DNA of 64,000 nt, from the NCBI GenBank assembly GCA_963634825.1, contig CAVHCP010000002.1:62001-126000 (forward strand), given 5' to 3'. Source of the DNA: Gallibacter sp963634825 (GTDB taxonomy: Bacteria; Bacillota; Clostridia; Peptostreptococcales; Anaerovoracaceae). Of the stretch, positions 17,234 through 25,520 are shown in pieces (positions within the stretch are counted from its first letter, which is position 1; every line of letters begins with the position of its first letter). The translations under genes and the position numbers were made by a program. The notes beneath the pieces are model-generated. The model did no database searches and had not been told where the DNA came from. It saw only the letters and a list, made by a program, of their open reading frames with translations.

Positions 17234-18118
17234 TCAATCTTTTTTCTTGTTTTCGTGCAAATTTATAAATGAAGCAAGAAGTACAAGAATGATGCCCACT
17301 ATCGAATTCCAAGGCAATTCCTCATGTAAAATCAAAACCGCAAGTATAGGTGCTATCGCAGGTTTTATAAAAAATGTAACCGAGCCTGTTGCTGCATCCG
17401 AATATTCAATCGCAAGGAAATAACATAAATATCCGAGTCCTGTTACAAATATGCTGACATAAAGCACAGGAAGTATAGCATCTCCGAGACCTGCAATTAT
17501 TGGTTTGCCTGCAATCAGATTTATAATCATAAGGACTATCGAACCTTCTATAAAGCTAAAGCTGATCTGCGTAAAAAGTCCAACCTCTTCTGTTGCCCTC
17601 TTGCCAAGCGCTGTATAAAGACCAAAAGCGGCAGCTCCGGCAAGGACTAAAAATACACCTGTAAATGTATTCCCCTCTTGTATATCCCATGGTTTTATCA
17701 TAAAAAATGCGCCTGCGAGCCCTACAAATATGGCTATAATTTTGTTTCTTGAAATTATCTCTTTGTCAATAATGCGCGCAAATATCAAAGTAAATAAAGC
17801 GCTCATAGAAATGAGGACAGAGGCTGTCGAAGCGTTTGACTTCATAACGCCAAGCTGGAAAAGAAGCATACTTACCGGTATATTTATTATTCCGATAAAT
17901 CCCCAATAAAAAAATTGTTTCAATGTCGGTTTTAAATGCTCTCTTTTCATTTCTTTTATTGCAAATGGCAACAAAAACAGTCCGCCTAAGAAAAATCTCA
18001 CCGCCGTAAGCTGAAACGAGTCAACATTATTGCCTGCAATCTTTAGGGCGATTTCCATAGTGCCAAACAAAAATGCGGCAGCTATAACTCCTCCATATAC
18101 CTTAGTATTTCTGCTCAT
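17234..18118 (-). CDS. EamA/DMT-family transporter
   Basis: About 294 residues with ten hydrophobic helices in two EamA repeats (GVIAAAFLFGTMEIALK at the N-terminus; FLVLAGAAAFGLYTALGKRAT opening the second half). A drug/metabolite exporter of unknown substrate. Start ATG 18118 is preferred (GAAAGAAG nine nt upstream); ATG 18127 is an alternative. The last residues, HENKKKD, are a short basic cytoplasmic tail. Confidence 0.85.
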   Translation of the reverse strand: MSRNTKVYGGVIAAAFLFGTMEIALKIAGNNVDSFQLTAVRFFLGGLFLLPFAIKEMKREHLKPTLKQFFYWGFIGIINIPVSMLLFQLGVMKSNASTASVLISMSALFTLIFARIIDKEIISRNKIIAIFVGLAGAFFMIKPWDIQEGNTFTGVFLVLAGAAAFGLYTALGKRATEEVGLFTQISFSFIEGSIVLMIINLIAGKPIIAGLGDAILPVLYVSIFVTGLGYLCYFLAIEYSDAATGSVTFFIKPAIAPILAVLILHEELPWNSIVGIILVLLASFINLHENKKKD

Positions 18119-18152
18119 CAAAATCATCTTCTTTCACATTTATTTTTTGCAT

Positions 18153-18182
18153 AAAAATGGCAGCACTCTTTAAAGTGCCGCC
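18153..18182 (-). terminator. Terminator after the orphan P-loop gene
   Basis: Minus strand stem GGCGGCACT / AGTGCTGCC (one mismatch) with loop TTAAAG, then ATTTTTATG. It lies 9 nt after the stop at 18192. Confidence 0.7.
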
Positions 18183-18191
18183 TTTTAGCCT

Positions 18192-18614
18192 TTAATTTAA
18201 TATCTGACAGTCAGAAAAATCCACACCTATCATTTCTTCTTTTTCAGCACTCAAGCTTACTACAAACTCTATATCATATATTTTTGAGAGTTTTTTGAGT
18301 CTTTCTATAAACTCCGGCAGGTTGCCAAGTGAGACATCAGCATGCTTTAGTATACCGTCTATGAAAATTATCTCAATATCATGATTTGAGCTTATAATTC
18401 CATATAAAAATCCGATGTATTCGTCGCTATTTGTAATATTAGGAAAATCCTCCATACAAATAACTCTCATCGAATGCTTTAGGTCAAATATAAGTCTGTG
18501 GTTTTTATTTATAAATATTACATTGCCCTTTACTTCTTCAACTTTTTGGTTTGCAAGATCCACCATTTTCTTTGTCTTGCCAGCGCCTTTGTGGCCCACT
18601 AATAGATTAACCAT
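18192..18614 (-). CDS. Small P-loop ATPase of unknown function
   Basis: 140 residues. MVNLLVGHKGAGKTKKMVDLA carries a Walker A (GHKGAGKT, residues 7-14), and IEIIFIDGIL is a plausible Walker B. No other domain, no DNA-binding or membrane segment. The fold is like the nucleotide-binding core of small thymidine-kinase or AAA-type proteins, but I do not recognise a function. ATG 18614 has AAGGAGG nine nt upstream; an in-frame extension to 18656 lacks a site. It has its own promoter and terminator, so it is a single-gene unit. Confidence 0.75.
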   Translation of the reverse strand: MVNLLVGHKGAGKTKKMVDLANQKVEEVKGNVIFINKNHRLIFDLKHSMRVICMEDFPNITNSDEYIGFLYGIISSNHDIEIIFIDGILKHADVSLGNLPEFIERLKKLSKIYDIEFVVSLSAEKEEMIGVDFSDCQILN

Positions 18615-18647
18615 CTCAGTTTCCTCCTTCTTTGTGTGCTTTTTTTT

Positions 18648-18676
18648 ATTATACACTCTAACAAAGTAGTTATCAA
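18648..18676 (-). promoter_or_regulatory. Promoter for the orphan P-loop gene
   Basis: Minus strand TTGATA (18671-18676), 17-bp spacer, TATAAT (18648-18653), just downstream of the rlmN stop. Confidence 0.7.
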
Positions 18677-18695
18677 CAATTAACGAGCAGGTTTC

Positions 18696-19754
18696 TCAAT
18701 TTTTAGCCGATAATCTGAGCTGTCCGCATGCTCCGTCTATATCGCTTGCAAGCTCTCTTCTTACAGTCACCGGTATGCCTGCTTCATCTATTGCTTTTGC
18801 GATTTCCTTTGCATTTTTTCTATTTGTGCCGACAAGGCCTGTTTCCTTTACTTCATTTAGCGGAATAAGATTTATATGGCAAAGCATCCCTTTCAAAAGC
18901 GATATTAGCTCATTTATGACTGCAGGCGTATCATTTTTGCCTGCAACTAGAGCATATTCAAAGGTTATACGCCTATTTGTAAGCTTTATATATTCCTTGC
19001 ATGCAGATATCAATGTAGCAATATCATACTGCTTGTTTACAGGCATCATACTGCTTCTTAATTCATCATTTGGCGCATGGAGCGAAATAGCCAGGTTGAC
19101 CTGTGGCATGTCTTTGGCAAACCTTGATATGGAAGGTACAAGCCCGCATGTAGAAACCGTAATATTGCGCATTCCTATATTTAGTCCTTTTTCATTATTT
19201 ATAAGTTTTATAAATTTGCAAAGCTCATCATAGTTGTCAAACGGCTCACCTGTCCCCATAACCACTACGTGCCCAATTTTTTCTTTTGTATCATCCTGCG
19301 TAGCAAGGATTTGATCAGCCATCTCTCCTGCCGTCAAATTTCTTTTTAGGCCGTCAAGAGTTGAAGCGCAAAATTTACATCCCATCCTGCACCCTGCTTG
19401 TGATGATATACATAGCGTATTGCCATATTTATATTTCATAAATACGCTCTCTATTCGATTGCCATCCTCGAGCTCAAATAGATATTTTTTGCTACCGTCA
19501 AGCTTGCTTTCTTGCTTTTTGACAATTGAAAGAGAAGAAAGGTATGTAACCTCTCCAAGCTTTTGAATTAAGGAGTTTGGCAAATTGTGCATTTCATCAA
19601 AGTCCTTTGCTCCTTTATAAATCCATTCAAAAACTTGAGTAGCTCTGAACTTTTTTTCTTCTATGCCTTCAAAAAATGTTTCAAGCTCTGAAATGCTCAT
19701 ATTTTTTAAATTTATTTTAGCTATTTTATTTTTATCAAAAAAATTTTTTCCCAT
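18696..19754 (-). CDS. rlmN: 23S rRNA (A2503-C2) / tRNA (A37-C2) methyltransferase RlmN
   Basis: 352 residues. Radical SAM cluster motif AGCRMGCKFCAS (CX3CX2C), GTGEPFDNYDEL, AISLHAPNDELRSSMMPVN, and the second catalytic Cys in GACGQL near the C-terminus. It installs 2-methyladenosine by a methyl-Cys mechanism. In related genomes rlmN usually lies between rsmB and prpC; here those two abut (53228) and rlmN sits behind an accessory block, 9 nt after an unknown gene. No good Shine-Dalgarno precedes the ATG at 19754. Confidence 0.95.
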   Translation of the reverse strand: MGKNFFDKNKIAKINLKNMSISELETFFEGIEEKKFRATQVFEWIYKGAKDFDEMHNLPNSLIQKLGEVTYLSSLSIVKKQESKLDGSKKYLFELEDGNRIESVFMKYKYGNTLCISSQAGCRMGCKFCASTLDGLKRNLTAGEMADQILATQDDTKEKIGHVVVMGTGEPFDNYDELCKFIKLINNEKGLNIGMRNITVSTCGLVPSISRFAKDMPQVNLAISLHAPNDELRSSMMPVNKQYDIATLISACKEYIKLTNRRITFEYALVAGKNDTPAVINELISLLKGMLCHINLIPLNEVKETGLVGTNRKNAKEIAKAIDEAGIPVTVRRELASDIDGACGQLRLSAKN

Positions 19755-19763
19755 ACGATTATT

Positions 19764-20027
19764 TTAATAGTTCTTTTGTAAATTCCAATGAGACTCATTC
19801 TTTAATTCTTGCAATGTCTTGTCTCTCATACTTTTGGGCATACGCGGATAAAAACCCAATATATATCCTAAATCTGCCCCTATCATTTCTTTGTCATATT
19901 CCGACAGATAAATACTTGCATAAACCTTGATTTCTTCATATTCCGGTATTTTCTTTATTTCCTCATCATCTTCAAAAGTAAGCAAATCTGATAAATACTC
20001 TATATATTCTTTCGATCCATGCGTCAT
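19764..20027 (-). CDS. Unknown 87-residue acidic protein
   Basis: I do not recognise it. MTHGSKEYIEYLSDLL at the start, a Glu/Asp-rich stretch (TFEDDEEIKKIPEYEE), then a helical C-terminal half; no signal peptide, membrane segment or Cys. Its ATG overlaps the TGA of the preceding 63-residue gene (ATGA), with GGGG upstream, so the two are coupled. The upstream gene encodes an Amidase_6 protein, so an accessory or immunity role is possible but not shown. Confidence 0.6.
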   Translation of the reverse strand: MTHGSKEYIEYLSDLLTFEDDEEIKKIPEYEEIKVYASIYLSEYDKEMIGADLGYILGFYPRMPKSMRDKTLQELKNESHWNLQKNY

Positions 20028-20215
20028 TTTTTCCCCTGGCTTTTTAAATAACTATCTAAAGTGTTGCTGATTTCGTATACTGTTAATTCTCCTTTACCAT
20101 CTATATCTTTAGCATCTGTCGAATAAGCATACACACCTCTTATGCCAAAAAATCCTATAACTATTATTAATATTATTGATATTGTCTTTATTCCCTTTTC
20201 CCTTTTCTTTTCCAT
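20024..20215 (-). CDS. Unknown 63-residue single-pass membrane or secreted protein
   Basis: Basic N-terminus MEKKREKGIK, one hydrophobic helix (TISIILIIVIGFFGIRGVYA, ending in a possible signal-peptidase site VYA-YS), then a short polar tail with DIDGKGELTVYEI that resembles a single EF-hand-like loop. It starts 9 nt after the Amidase_6 gene. No known family recognised. Confidence 0.55.
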   Translation of the reverse strand: MEKKREKGIKTISIILIIVIGFFGIRGVYAYSTDAKDIDGKGELTVYEISNTLDSYLKSQGKK

Positions 20216-20224
20216 TCTCTTTGC

Positions 20225-20881
20225 CTATTTTATTCTAATTACTCTATATTTTGATGTTTTTACTTTGCTTAGAGGATAGTCTTTTCTATCACTTGTATTT
20301 CCAGAATACTTCCAATTTCCCTTACCTCCTCCTGTTATTATTATAGTATGATACCACCTTTCTCCATTATATAGCTGCACAACATCGCCAAGTTTTAAAT
20401 TATTTTGTATCTGTGTTTTTGAAGTATAATACTTGATTGTTGCTCCATTTTTAGACCAATATTTTGCAAAGTCTTCTACCCCACTCCAAGCAGAACTCCA
20501 TTTCCATGTTTTACCATACGCTGTGCCAGCGCCCGTATCTACATATTTCATATACCAAAACTTACTGGTTACATTCTGAGCTCCATACTTATTTTTGTCT
20601 TTATAAAAATTGTTTGGTATTGTCATTTTTTTACCACCTGCATATACCGATTGTGATACAAAATTTGTGCAATTTTTTGAAAAACTCTTATATTTTTTAT
20701 TCTTTTTAAGAGCATAAGTTTTTGCATATGCCACAACCTTATTTGTACTATAACCACTTGATGCTACCGTTGATATTTCGCTTTTTCTAACATTGATTAT
20801 ATTTTTAAAAATTTCTTTTTCTGTTTTTAGATCGTTAATTTTTCCACTCTGTTTTATTTCATCAATTGTTTTGTTGTGCAT
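20225..20881 (-). CDS. Amidase_6-domain protein, probably truncated at the 5' end
   Basis: 218 residues from the first ATG. The core KNCTNFVSQSVYAGG and later GDVVQLYNGERWYHTIIITG match the Amidase_6 family (cysteine-type, NlpC/CHAP-like active site: Cys in NCTNF, His in WYHT), usually exported cell-wall or peptide amidases. No signal peptide is present. The frame stays open 34 codons upstream of ATG 20881 to a TAA at 20984-20986, and this stretch reads like real protein (GSNSASYEYKNEGENYEE), but holds no start codon and the ATG at 20881 lacks a ribosome site. This suggests loss of the original 5' end. Confidence 0.65.
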   Translation of the reverse strand: MHNKTIDEIKQSGKINDLKTEKEIFKNIINVRKSEISTVASSGYSTNKVVAYAKTYALKKNKKYKSFSKNCTNFVSQSVYAGGKKMTIPNNFYKDKNKYGAQNVTSKFWYMKYVDTGAGTAYGKTWKWSSAWSGVEDFAKYWSKNGATIKYYTSKTQIQNNLKLGDVVQLYNGERWYHTIIITGGGKGNWKYSGNTSDRKDYPLSKVKTSKYRVIRIK

Positions 20882-21055
20882 ACTTTTCGGAATTCCATTA
20901 AGTTTTTTCTCTTCATAGTTCTCTCCCTCATTTTTATATTCATAACTTGCAGAATTACTTCCTCTTCTAAATTCTTTATAGTTTTAGCCTTCATTCTTAG
21001 TGACATGATTTTATACAGTCATTCAATTTCCGATCTCATTCCATCTTATTTTAAT

Positions 21056-21084
21056 ATTATACATATAGCCGATTACTTCCTCAA
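21056..21084 (-). promoter_or_regulatory. Promoter upstream of the Amidase_6 block
   Basis: Minus strand TTGAGG (21079-21084), 17-bp spacer, TATAAT (21056-21061). It would drive the Amidase_6 gene, the two small genes and rlmN. Between it and 20881 no good start site is seen, so the gap 20882-21232 holds this promoter, the decayed coding stretch and the cupin terminator. Confidence 0.65.
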
Positions 21085-21135
21085 CTCTTATAATATAAAC
21101 TTTTGAAGCTATCCATCTTTTTCTTCATCTACTAC

Positions 21136-21206
21136 AAAAAAACTATATCTCCCGAAGCTTCTACATAAGCTTTTTTGTATCAAATACTTTAGAGATATAG
21201 TTTTTT
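21136..21206 (-). terminator. Terminator of the ileS-cupin unit
   Basis: A perfect 15-bp outer stem pairs 21137-21151 with 21192-21206 (GAGATATAG plus T-run), closing a second hairpin AAGCTT-CTACAT-AAGCTT (21155-21172). The minus strand ends in a long U-tract. It lies 27 nt after the cupin stop. Confidence 0.7.
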
Positions 21207-21232
21207 CTTTCACTATTATTGATATTAAATAC

Positions 21233-21583
21233 TTATTTTTTTAGTATCAGTGCTATAAGCTCAAGTGGCTCGTCGCTTGTATTCACAAGGCCGTGAGTAC
21301 TGCCGTCATCGCAAAATGTCACATCGCCTGCGACAACCTCATAAGTCTCGTCATTATCATAATATGTGCCGCTTCCCTTTACGATATAATAAGTTTCTGT
21401 TTCGCCCACATGCTTGTGAACTCCAACCTCACAATCCTTATTTAGAATAACCTTACCATAGAGTGCGCAATGCTCGCCTCTTTTTGTTTCATCTAACAGT
21501 TCATGCTTTATGATATAACCGATACCGCCGTTGGCATTTTCTTTTTTGTCAATCGGTCTTTCGTTTTCCTTTATCCTTGGCAT
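21233..21583 (-). CDS. Cupin-domain protein
   Basis: 116 residues, single cupin_2 barrel. Metal-site motif 1 is HKHVGETETYYIVKGSG (His-X-His ... Glu) and motif 2 is GDVTFCDDGSTHGLVN. Such proteins bind a metal and act as small isomerases, dioxygenases or sensors; the substrate is unknown. ATG 21583 has AAGGAGG upstream. It follows ileS by 27 nt and so falls under the Ile T-box. Confidence 0.8.
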   Translation of the reverse strand: MPRIKENERPIDKKENANGGIGYIIKHELLDETKRGEHCALYGKVILNKDCEVGVHKHVGETETYYIVKGSGTYYDNDETYEVVAGDVTFCDDGSTHGLVNTSDEPLELIALILKK

Positions 21584-21610
21584 TTAAAAACCTCCTTGAT
21601 ATTTTATATG

Positions 21611-24600
21611 CTACTTTTTACTTACAGCTATGAGCGCTTTATGACCGTTGATATCAAAGGCTTCTTTTGCATCACCCTTTTTAAGTGCAAGTGCAAGCGT
21701 TTCTTTCATTATATATTCCTTATGCTTTGTAACCGCCTGCCATAGCTCATCGTCGCATGAAAGTAATATCTCGATATTGTCCATCATTTCAAAGTCGTTT
21801 TGCTTTCTTAACTGCTGTACCTTTGAAACAACCTCTCTTGCAAGTCCCTCATCTACAAGCTCCTGATTTAGGTTTGTATCAAGAATTACAAATACATTAT
21901 TTTCCATTGTAACGGCAAAGCCCTCTTTTGCACTGATCCTTACATCGATCATTTCAGGCGTTACTTTATATGTATTAGTACCTAATTTTAGCTCAAACTC
22001 CTTCTTTTCCAAAACCTTTGCAGGTTCTTCTTTTGCTAGGTATTGTGCAAAAGCATTTATATCAGAGCCCATTACCGGACCTGCTACTTTGAAGTTTGGC
22101 TTTAGCTCATAATCCATATATTTAGAAAGAACATTTTCAAAATCGACTTCCTTGATATTGAGCTCTTCCTTTAGAAGCGGTACGAGATCCTCGATCAGTG
22201 GCTTATATTTGCCGTCTACAAGTACGCTCGAAAGTGGCTGTCTAACCTTGATCTTTTCCTTTTCTCTGATGCCTCTGCCAAGAGTTACTAATGTGCGCAC
22301 AAGGTCCATTCTCTCTTCTATCTTTTCGTCTATGAGGCTTTCGTCAGCCTTAGGGAAGTAGGATAGATGTACTGACTCTTCGCCTGTCAGCTTATCGTAC
22401 ATCTCTTCTGAGATAAATGGTGCAAATGGAGCCATAAGCTTTGATACACCAACCAGCACATCGTATGTTGTCCTATATACCGCTTTTTTGTCCTCCGACA
22501 TACCCTCTGTCCAAAATCTTCTTCTTGCACGTCTTATATACCAGTTCGAAAGATCCTCTGTTACAAAGTCCTGTATAGCTCTTGTCGCCCTCATATGATC
22601 ATAGCCGTCCATATATTCTGTTACCTGCTTAACGACCTTGTTATATCTTGAGATGATCCATCTGTCAAGCTCAGGTCTGTCAGCTACAGGCACATCGAAT
22701 TCTTTTGGATCTATATTGTCCTGATTTGAGTAAAGCACAAAGAAATTATATACATTTTTTAGTGTTCCAAAGAATTTAGAAACTAAGTCAGCAAGTCCGT
22801 CCTCGTCAAATTTTGTCGGCGTCCACGCAGGTGATGACTGCAATAAATACCATCTTGGTGAATCCGCACCGTACTGATCAAGAAGCTTGAAAGGATCTAC
22901 GGTATTGCCCTTTGACTTACTCATCTTCTTGCCATTTTTATCAAGAATCAAATCATTTACGAGTACATTTTTGTATGGAGCCTTACCCTTTATAAATGTA
23001 GATATCGCCATCAATGAATAAAACCAACCTCTTGTCTGGTCGATACCCTCGCATATATAGCTTGCAGGGAACATCTGCTCATCAAATTTTTCTTTATTTT
23101 CAAAAGGATAATGATGCTGTGCATATGGCATAGCTCCGCTGTCAAACCAGCAGTCCATTACTTCCGGTACTCTTGTCATCGGTTTGCCGCATTTTGGACA
23201 AGTCAAATGCACGTCGTCCACATAAGGTCTGTGCAGCTCTATGTCTGTTGTTATGTTTTCCTGTGCCTTTTCCACAAGCTCTTCTCTTGATCCAACGCAT
23301 TCGATATGACCGCACTCGCATCTCCAGATCGGTATCGGAGTACCCCAGTATCTGTTTCTTGAGATTGCCCAGTCCTTGACCTCTGCAAGCCAGTTGCCAA
23401 ATCTCTTTTCGCCTACGAAGTCCGGATACCAATTTACTGTATTGTTATTTGCTACAAGCTGATCTTTTAGCTTGCTCATCTCTATATACCAGCTTGGCTT
23501 TGCGTAGTATATCAATGGTGTTGAGCATCTCCAGCAATGAGGGTAGTTATGCTCCATCTTTTTCTTTGAAAATAGTTTTCCCTCATTTGCAAGATATTTT
23601 ACTATCTCAACATCGAGTCCTTCTTCCATTACGAACTTGCCTTTCCAAGGAGTCTGTGTATATTTCCCCTCTTCATCCACAGGATTTACAACAGGCAAAT
23701 TGTATCTTCTGCCTGTATTATAGTCATCCTCGCCGAATGCAGGGGCAGTATGAACGATACCTGTACCGTCTGCAGTTGTAACATAATCAGCACATGTTAC
23801 GAAAAACGCATTGCCATCAACCTTTACAAATGGCATAAGCTGCTCATACTGTATGTTCTCAAGGTCTTTGCCCTTCATCTCCTCAAGGACTTCATATGTA
23901 TCATCGCCAAATACCGCCTGTGCACGCTCCTTAGCAAGGTAGTATATATCTCCCTCATGCTCACCGGAGGTCATCTTTACTTTTACATAATCAACCTCAG
24001 GATTTACGGTAAGGGATACATTTGATGCAAGCGTCCAAGGAGTAGTTGTCCATGCGAGGAAATACTCGTTGTCAGCATCCTTTTTCTTGAATTTTGCAAC
24101 AACTGTCAAAACCTTTACTTCCTTGTAGCCTTGCGCTACCTCATGTGAAGCAAGACCTGTGCCGCATCTTGGGCAGTATGGCAAGATTTTATGTCCTTCA
24201 TAAACGAGACCTGCTTTAAAAAATTCCTTTATGATCCACCAGCATGATTCGATATAATCATTATTTAGTGTAATATATGGATTTTCAAGGTCTACAAGAT
24301 ATCCCATACGTCTTGTCATCTCACGCCAAAGGCTCTCATAAGAAAATACGGATTCTCTGCACTTTTCGTTAAATTCCTTGATGCCATATTTTTCGATATC
24401 TTGTTTGCCTGTCATTTTTAATTGCTTTTCAACTTCAATCTCTACAGGAAGTCCGTGTGTGTCCCATCCTGCTTTTCTTCTAACCTGATAACCCTGCATT
24501 GTCTTGTAGCGACATACAGAGTCCTTGAGTGTTCTTGCCATCAAATGGTGAACGCCAGGCTTGCCGTTTGCAGTAGGAGGACCTTCGTAAAAGATAAATT

Positions 24601-24715
24601 GTTCGTTGCCTTCTCTTGTTGTGACGCATTTGTCAAGAAGGTCTTCTTTTTCCCATTTTTCGACCTGCTCCATTTGCAGATCTGCTATCGGTTTGTCTGA
24701 TAAGTTTTTAAACAT
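21611..24715 (-). CDS. ileS: Isoleucyl-tRNA synthetase, IleRS2 type with a GXHH signature
   Basis: 1034 residues, class I enzyme of the eukaryote-like IleRS2 branch. The signature region reads PPTANGKPGVHHLMART, i.e. G-V-H-H at residues 54-57 where most class I enzymes have HXGH. The other motifs are intact: WDTHGLPVEIEVEK, editing-domain TTTPWTLASN, EGIDQTRGWFYS, and KKMSKSKGNTVDP near 600. The long C-terminal region is typical of IleRS2. IleRS2 enzymes are known to resist mupirocin, and the swapped GXHH form has been reported to confer very high resistance. ATG 24715 has AAGGAGG. Confidence 0.95.
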   Translation of the reverse strand: MFKNLSDKPIADLQMEQVEKWEKEDLLDKCVTTREGNEQFIFYEGPPTANGKPGVHHLMARTLKDSVCRYKTMQGYQVRRKAGWDTHGLPVEIEVEKQLKMTGKQDIEKYGIKEFNEKCRESVFSYESLWREMTRRMGYLVDLENPYITLNNDYIESCWWIIKEFFKAGLVYEGHKILPYCPRCGTGLASHEVAQGYKEVKVLTVVAKFKKKDADNEYFLAWTTTPWTLASNVSLTVNPEVDYVKVKMTSGEHEGDIYYLAKERAQAVFGDDTYEVLEEMKGKDLENIQYEQLMPFVKVDGNAFFVTCADYVTTADGTGIVHTAPAFGEDDYNTGRRYNLPVVNPVDEEGKYTQTPWKGKFVMEEGLDVEIVKYLANEGKLFSKKKMEHNYPHCWRCSTPLIYYAKPSWYIEMSKLKDQLVANNNTVNWYPDFVGEKRFGNWLAEVKDWAISRNRYWGTPIPIWRCECGHIECVGSREELVEKAQENITTDIELHRPYVDDVHLTCPKCGKPMTRVPEVMDCWFDSGAMPYAQHHYPFENKEKFDEQMFPASYICEGIDQTRGWFYSLMAISTFIKGKAPYKNVLVNDLILDKNGKKMSKSKGNTVDPFKLLDQYGADSPRWYLLQSSPAWTPTKFDEDGLADLVSKFFGTLKNVYNFFVLYSNQDNIDPKEFDVPVADRPELDRWIISRYNKVVKQVTEYMDGYDHMRATRAIQDFVTEDLSNWYIRRARRRFWTEGMSEDKKAVYRTTYDVLVGVSKLMAPFAPFISEEMYDKLTGEESVHLSYFPKADESLIDEKIEERMDLVRTLVTLGRGIREKEKIKVRQPLSSVLVDGKYKPLIEDLVPLLKEELNIKEVDFENVLSKYMDYELKPNFKVAGPVMGSDINAFAQYLAKEEPAKVLEKKEFELKLGTNTYKVTPEMIDVRISAKEGFAVTMENNVFVILDTNLNQELVDEGLAREVVSKVQQLRKQNDFEMMDNIEILLSCDDELWQAVTKHKEYIMKETLALALKKGDAKEAFDINGHKALIAVSKK

Positions 24716-24747
24716 GTCCTTCCTCCTTATTATATAAAAAACTTATT

Positions 24748-25007
24748 AAAAAAATCCCTAATCCTTATGGATTAGGGACGATTTCTAAATTAACCGCGGT
24801 ACCACCCTGTTTGCACTTTATCTTATTATCGCCATTGGCTTGCCGATATTGCTTTGCCAAAAGCATATAAAGTGCCACTTGTTGATATTAACTTTTAGAC
24901 TCCGGACTGATTCGTTACCTCTTTCACCAACCGACTCTCACCTTGCACGGTCTCTCTGTAAGGATATTATTAAAGTAACCGGTTCCATCTTTGCCTTTTT
25001 GATTATG
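24748..25007 (-). ncRNA. Ile-specific T-box riboswitch leader of ileS
   Basis: The minus strand contains the T-box AGGGTGGTACCGCGG (24794-24808) and a terminator with stem CCCTAATCC/GGATTAGGG (24756-24764 with 24769-24777) plus U-tract (24748-24754). In stem I the likely specifier is ATC (24909-24911), in the GAATCA context, an Ile codon matching the downstream gene. Uncharged tRNA-Ile would stabilise the antiterminator and allow transcription of ileS and the cupin gene. It fills the gap 24716-25079. Confidence 0.93.
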
Positions 25008-25013
25008 TCTTGC

Positions 25014-25043
25014 ATTTTAGCACTCACAAAATATATTTGTCAA
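25014..25043 (-). promoter_or_regulatory. Promoter of the ileS T-box transcript
   Basis: Minus strand perfect TTGACA (25038-25043), 18-bp spacer, TAAAAT (25014-25019) with extended TGC. It predicts a leader of about 290 nt. Confidence 0.75.
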
Positions 25044-25079
25044 GCAGGTTTTTTCGTTACAAATAAAAAGCTTTACATT

Positions 25080-25505
25080 TTATTGTCCTACTTCAAAGAC
25101 CGAATCTGATTTTTTTTGAAATTTTAGAGGTGTATCACCCTTGTACAATAAATAGTATTCTTTATTCAAATATATGAAATATCCAACACCATTGCCCTCG
25201 CTATCTTTCAAAACCATATATCCGTCATCCGTCCTTTCTGAGGATAACACCGTTTCATTTTGTGAGATGTCGTACAATACAACTTTATTTTTATCAGCCT
25301 CTTCACCGTCGTTTGAGAAAACATTTAATGTCTTTACATCGTACTTATGTTCCTTATCTGTTTGCTCAATTTCATAATATCCGCTAAAATTCTTCGCATC
25401 TATATAATAACCTCTCTTTGTCATTATATTTGTTTCCACGCAACACAGAGCTATAACAGCTATGATAGAAATCCCTATAAGAATATTTCTCATCCTTGTA
25501 GACAT
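25080..25505 (-). CDS. Unknown membrane-anchored protein (141 aa)
   Basis: One N-terminal hydrophobic helix (ILIGISIIAVIALCCVETNI, about residues 8-27) followed by a polar, mostly beta-type ectodomain rich in Tyr and Asp/Glu (SGYYEIEQ, DGYMVLKDSEGNGVGYFIYLNKEYYLLYKGD). No known family recognised. It has its own ribosome site (GGGAGG, 9 nt) and starts 15 nt after the upstream unknown exported gene, so it can be made even when that gene is out of frame. This would suit a constitutive partner or protective protein, which is inference. Confidence 0.65.
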   Translation of the reverse strand: MSTRMRNILIGISIIAVIALCCVETNIMTKRGYYIDAKNFSGYYEIEQTDKEHKYDVKTLNVFSNDGEEADKNKVVLYDISQNETVLSSERTDDGYMVLKDSEGNGVGYFIYLNKEYYLLYKGDTPLKFQKKSDSVFEVGQ

Positions 25506-25520
25506 TTTTGCTCGCCTCCC

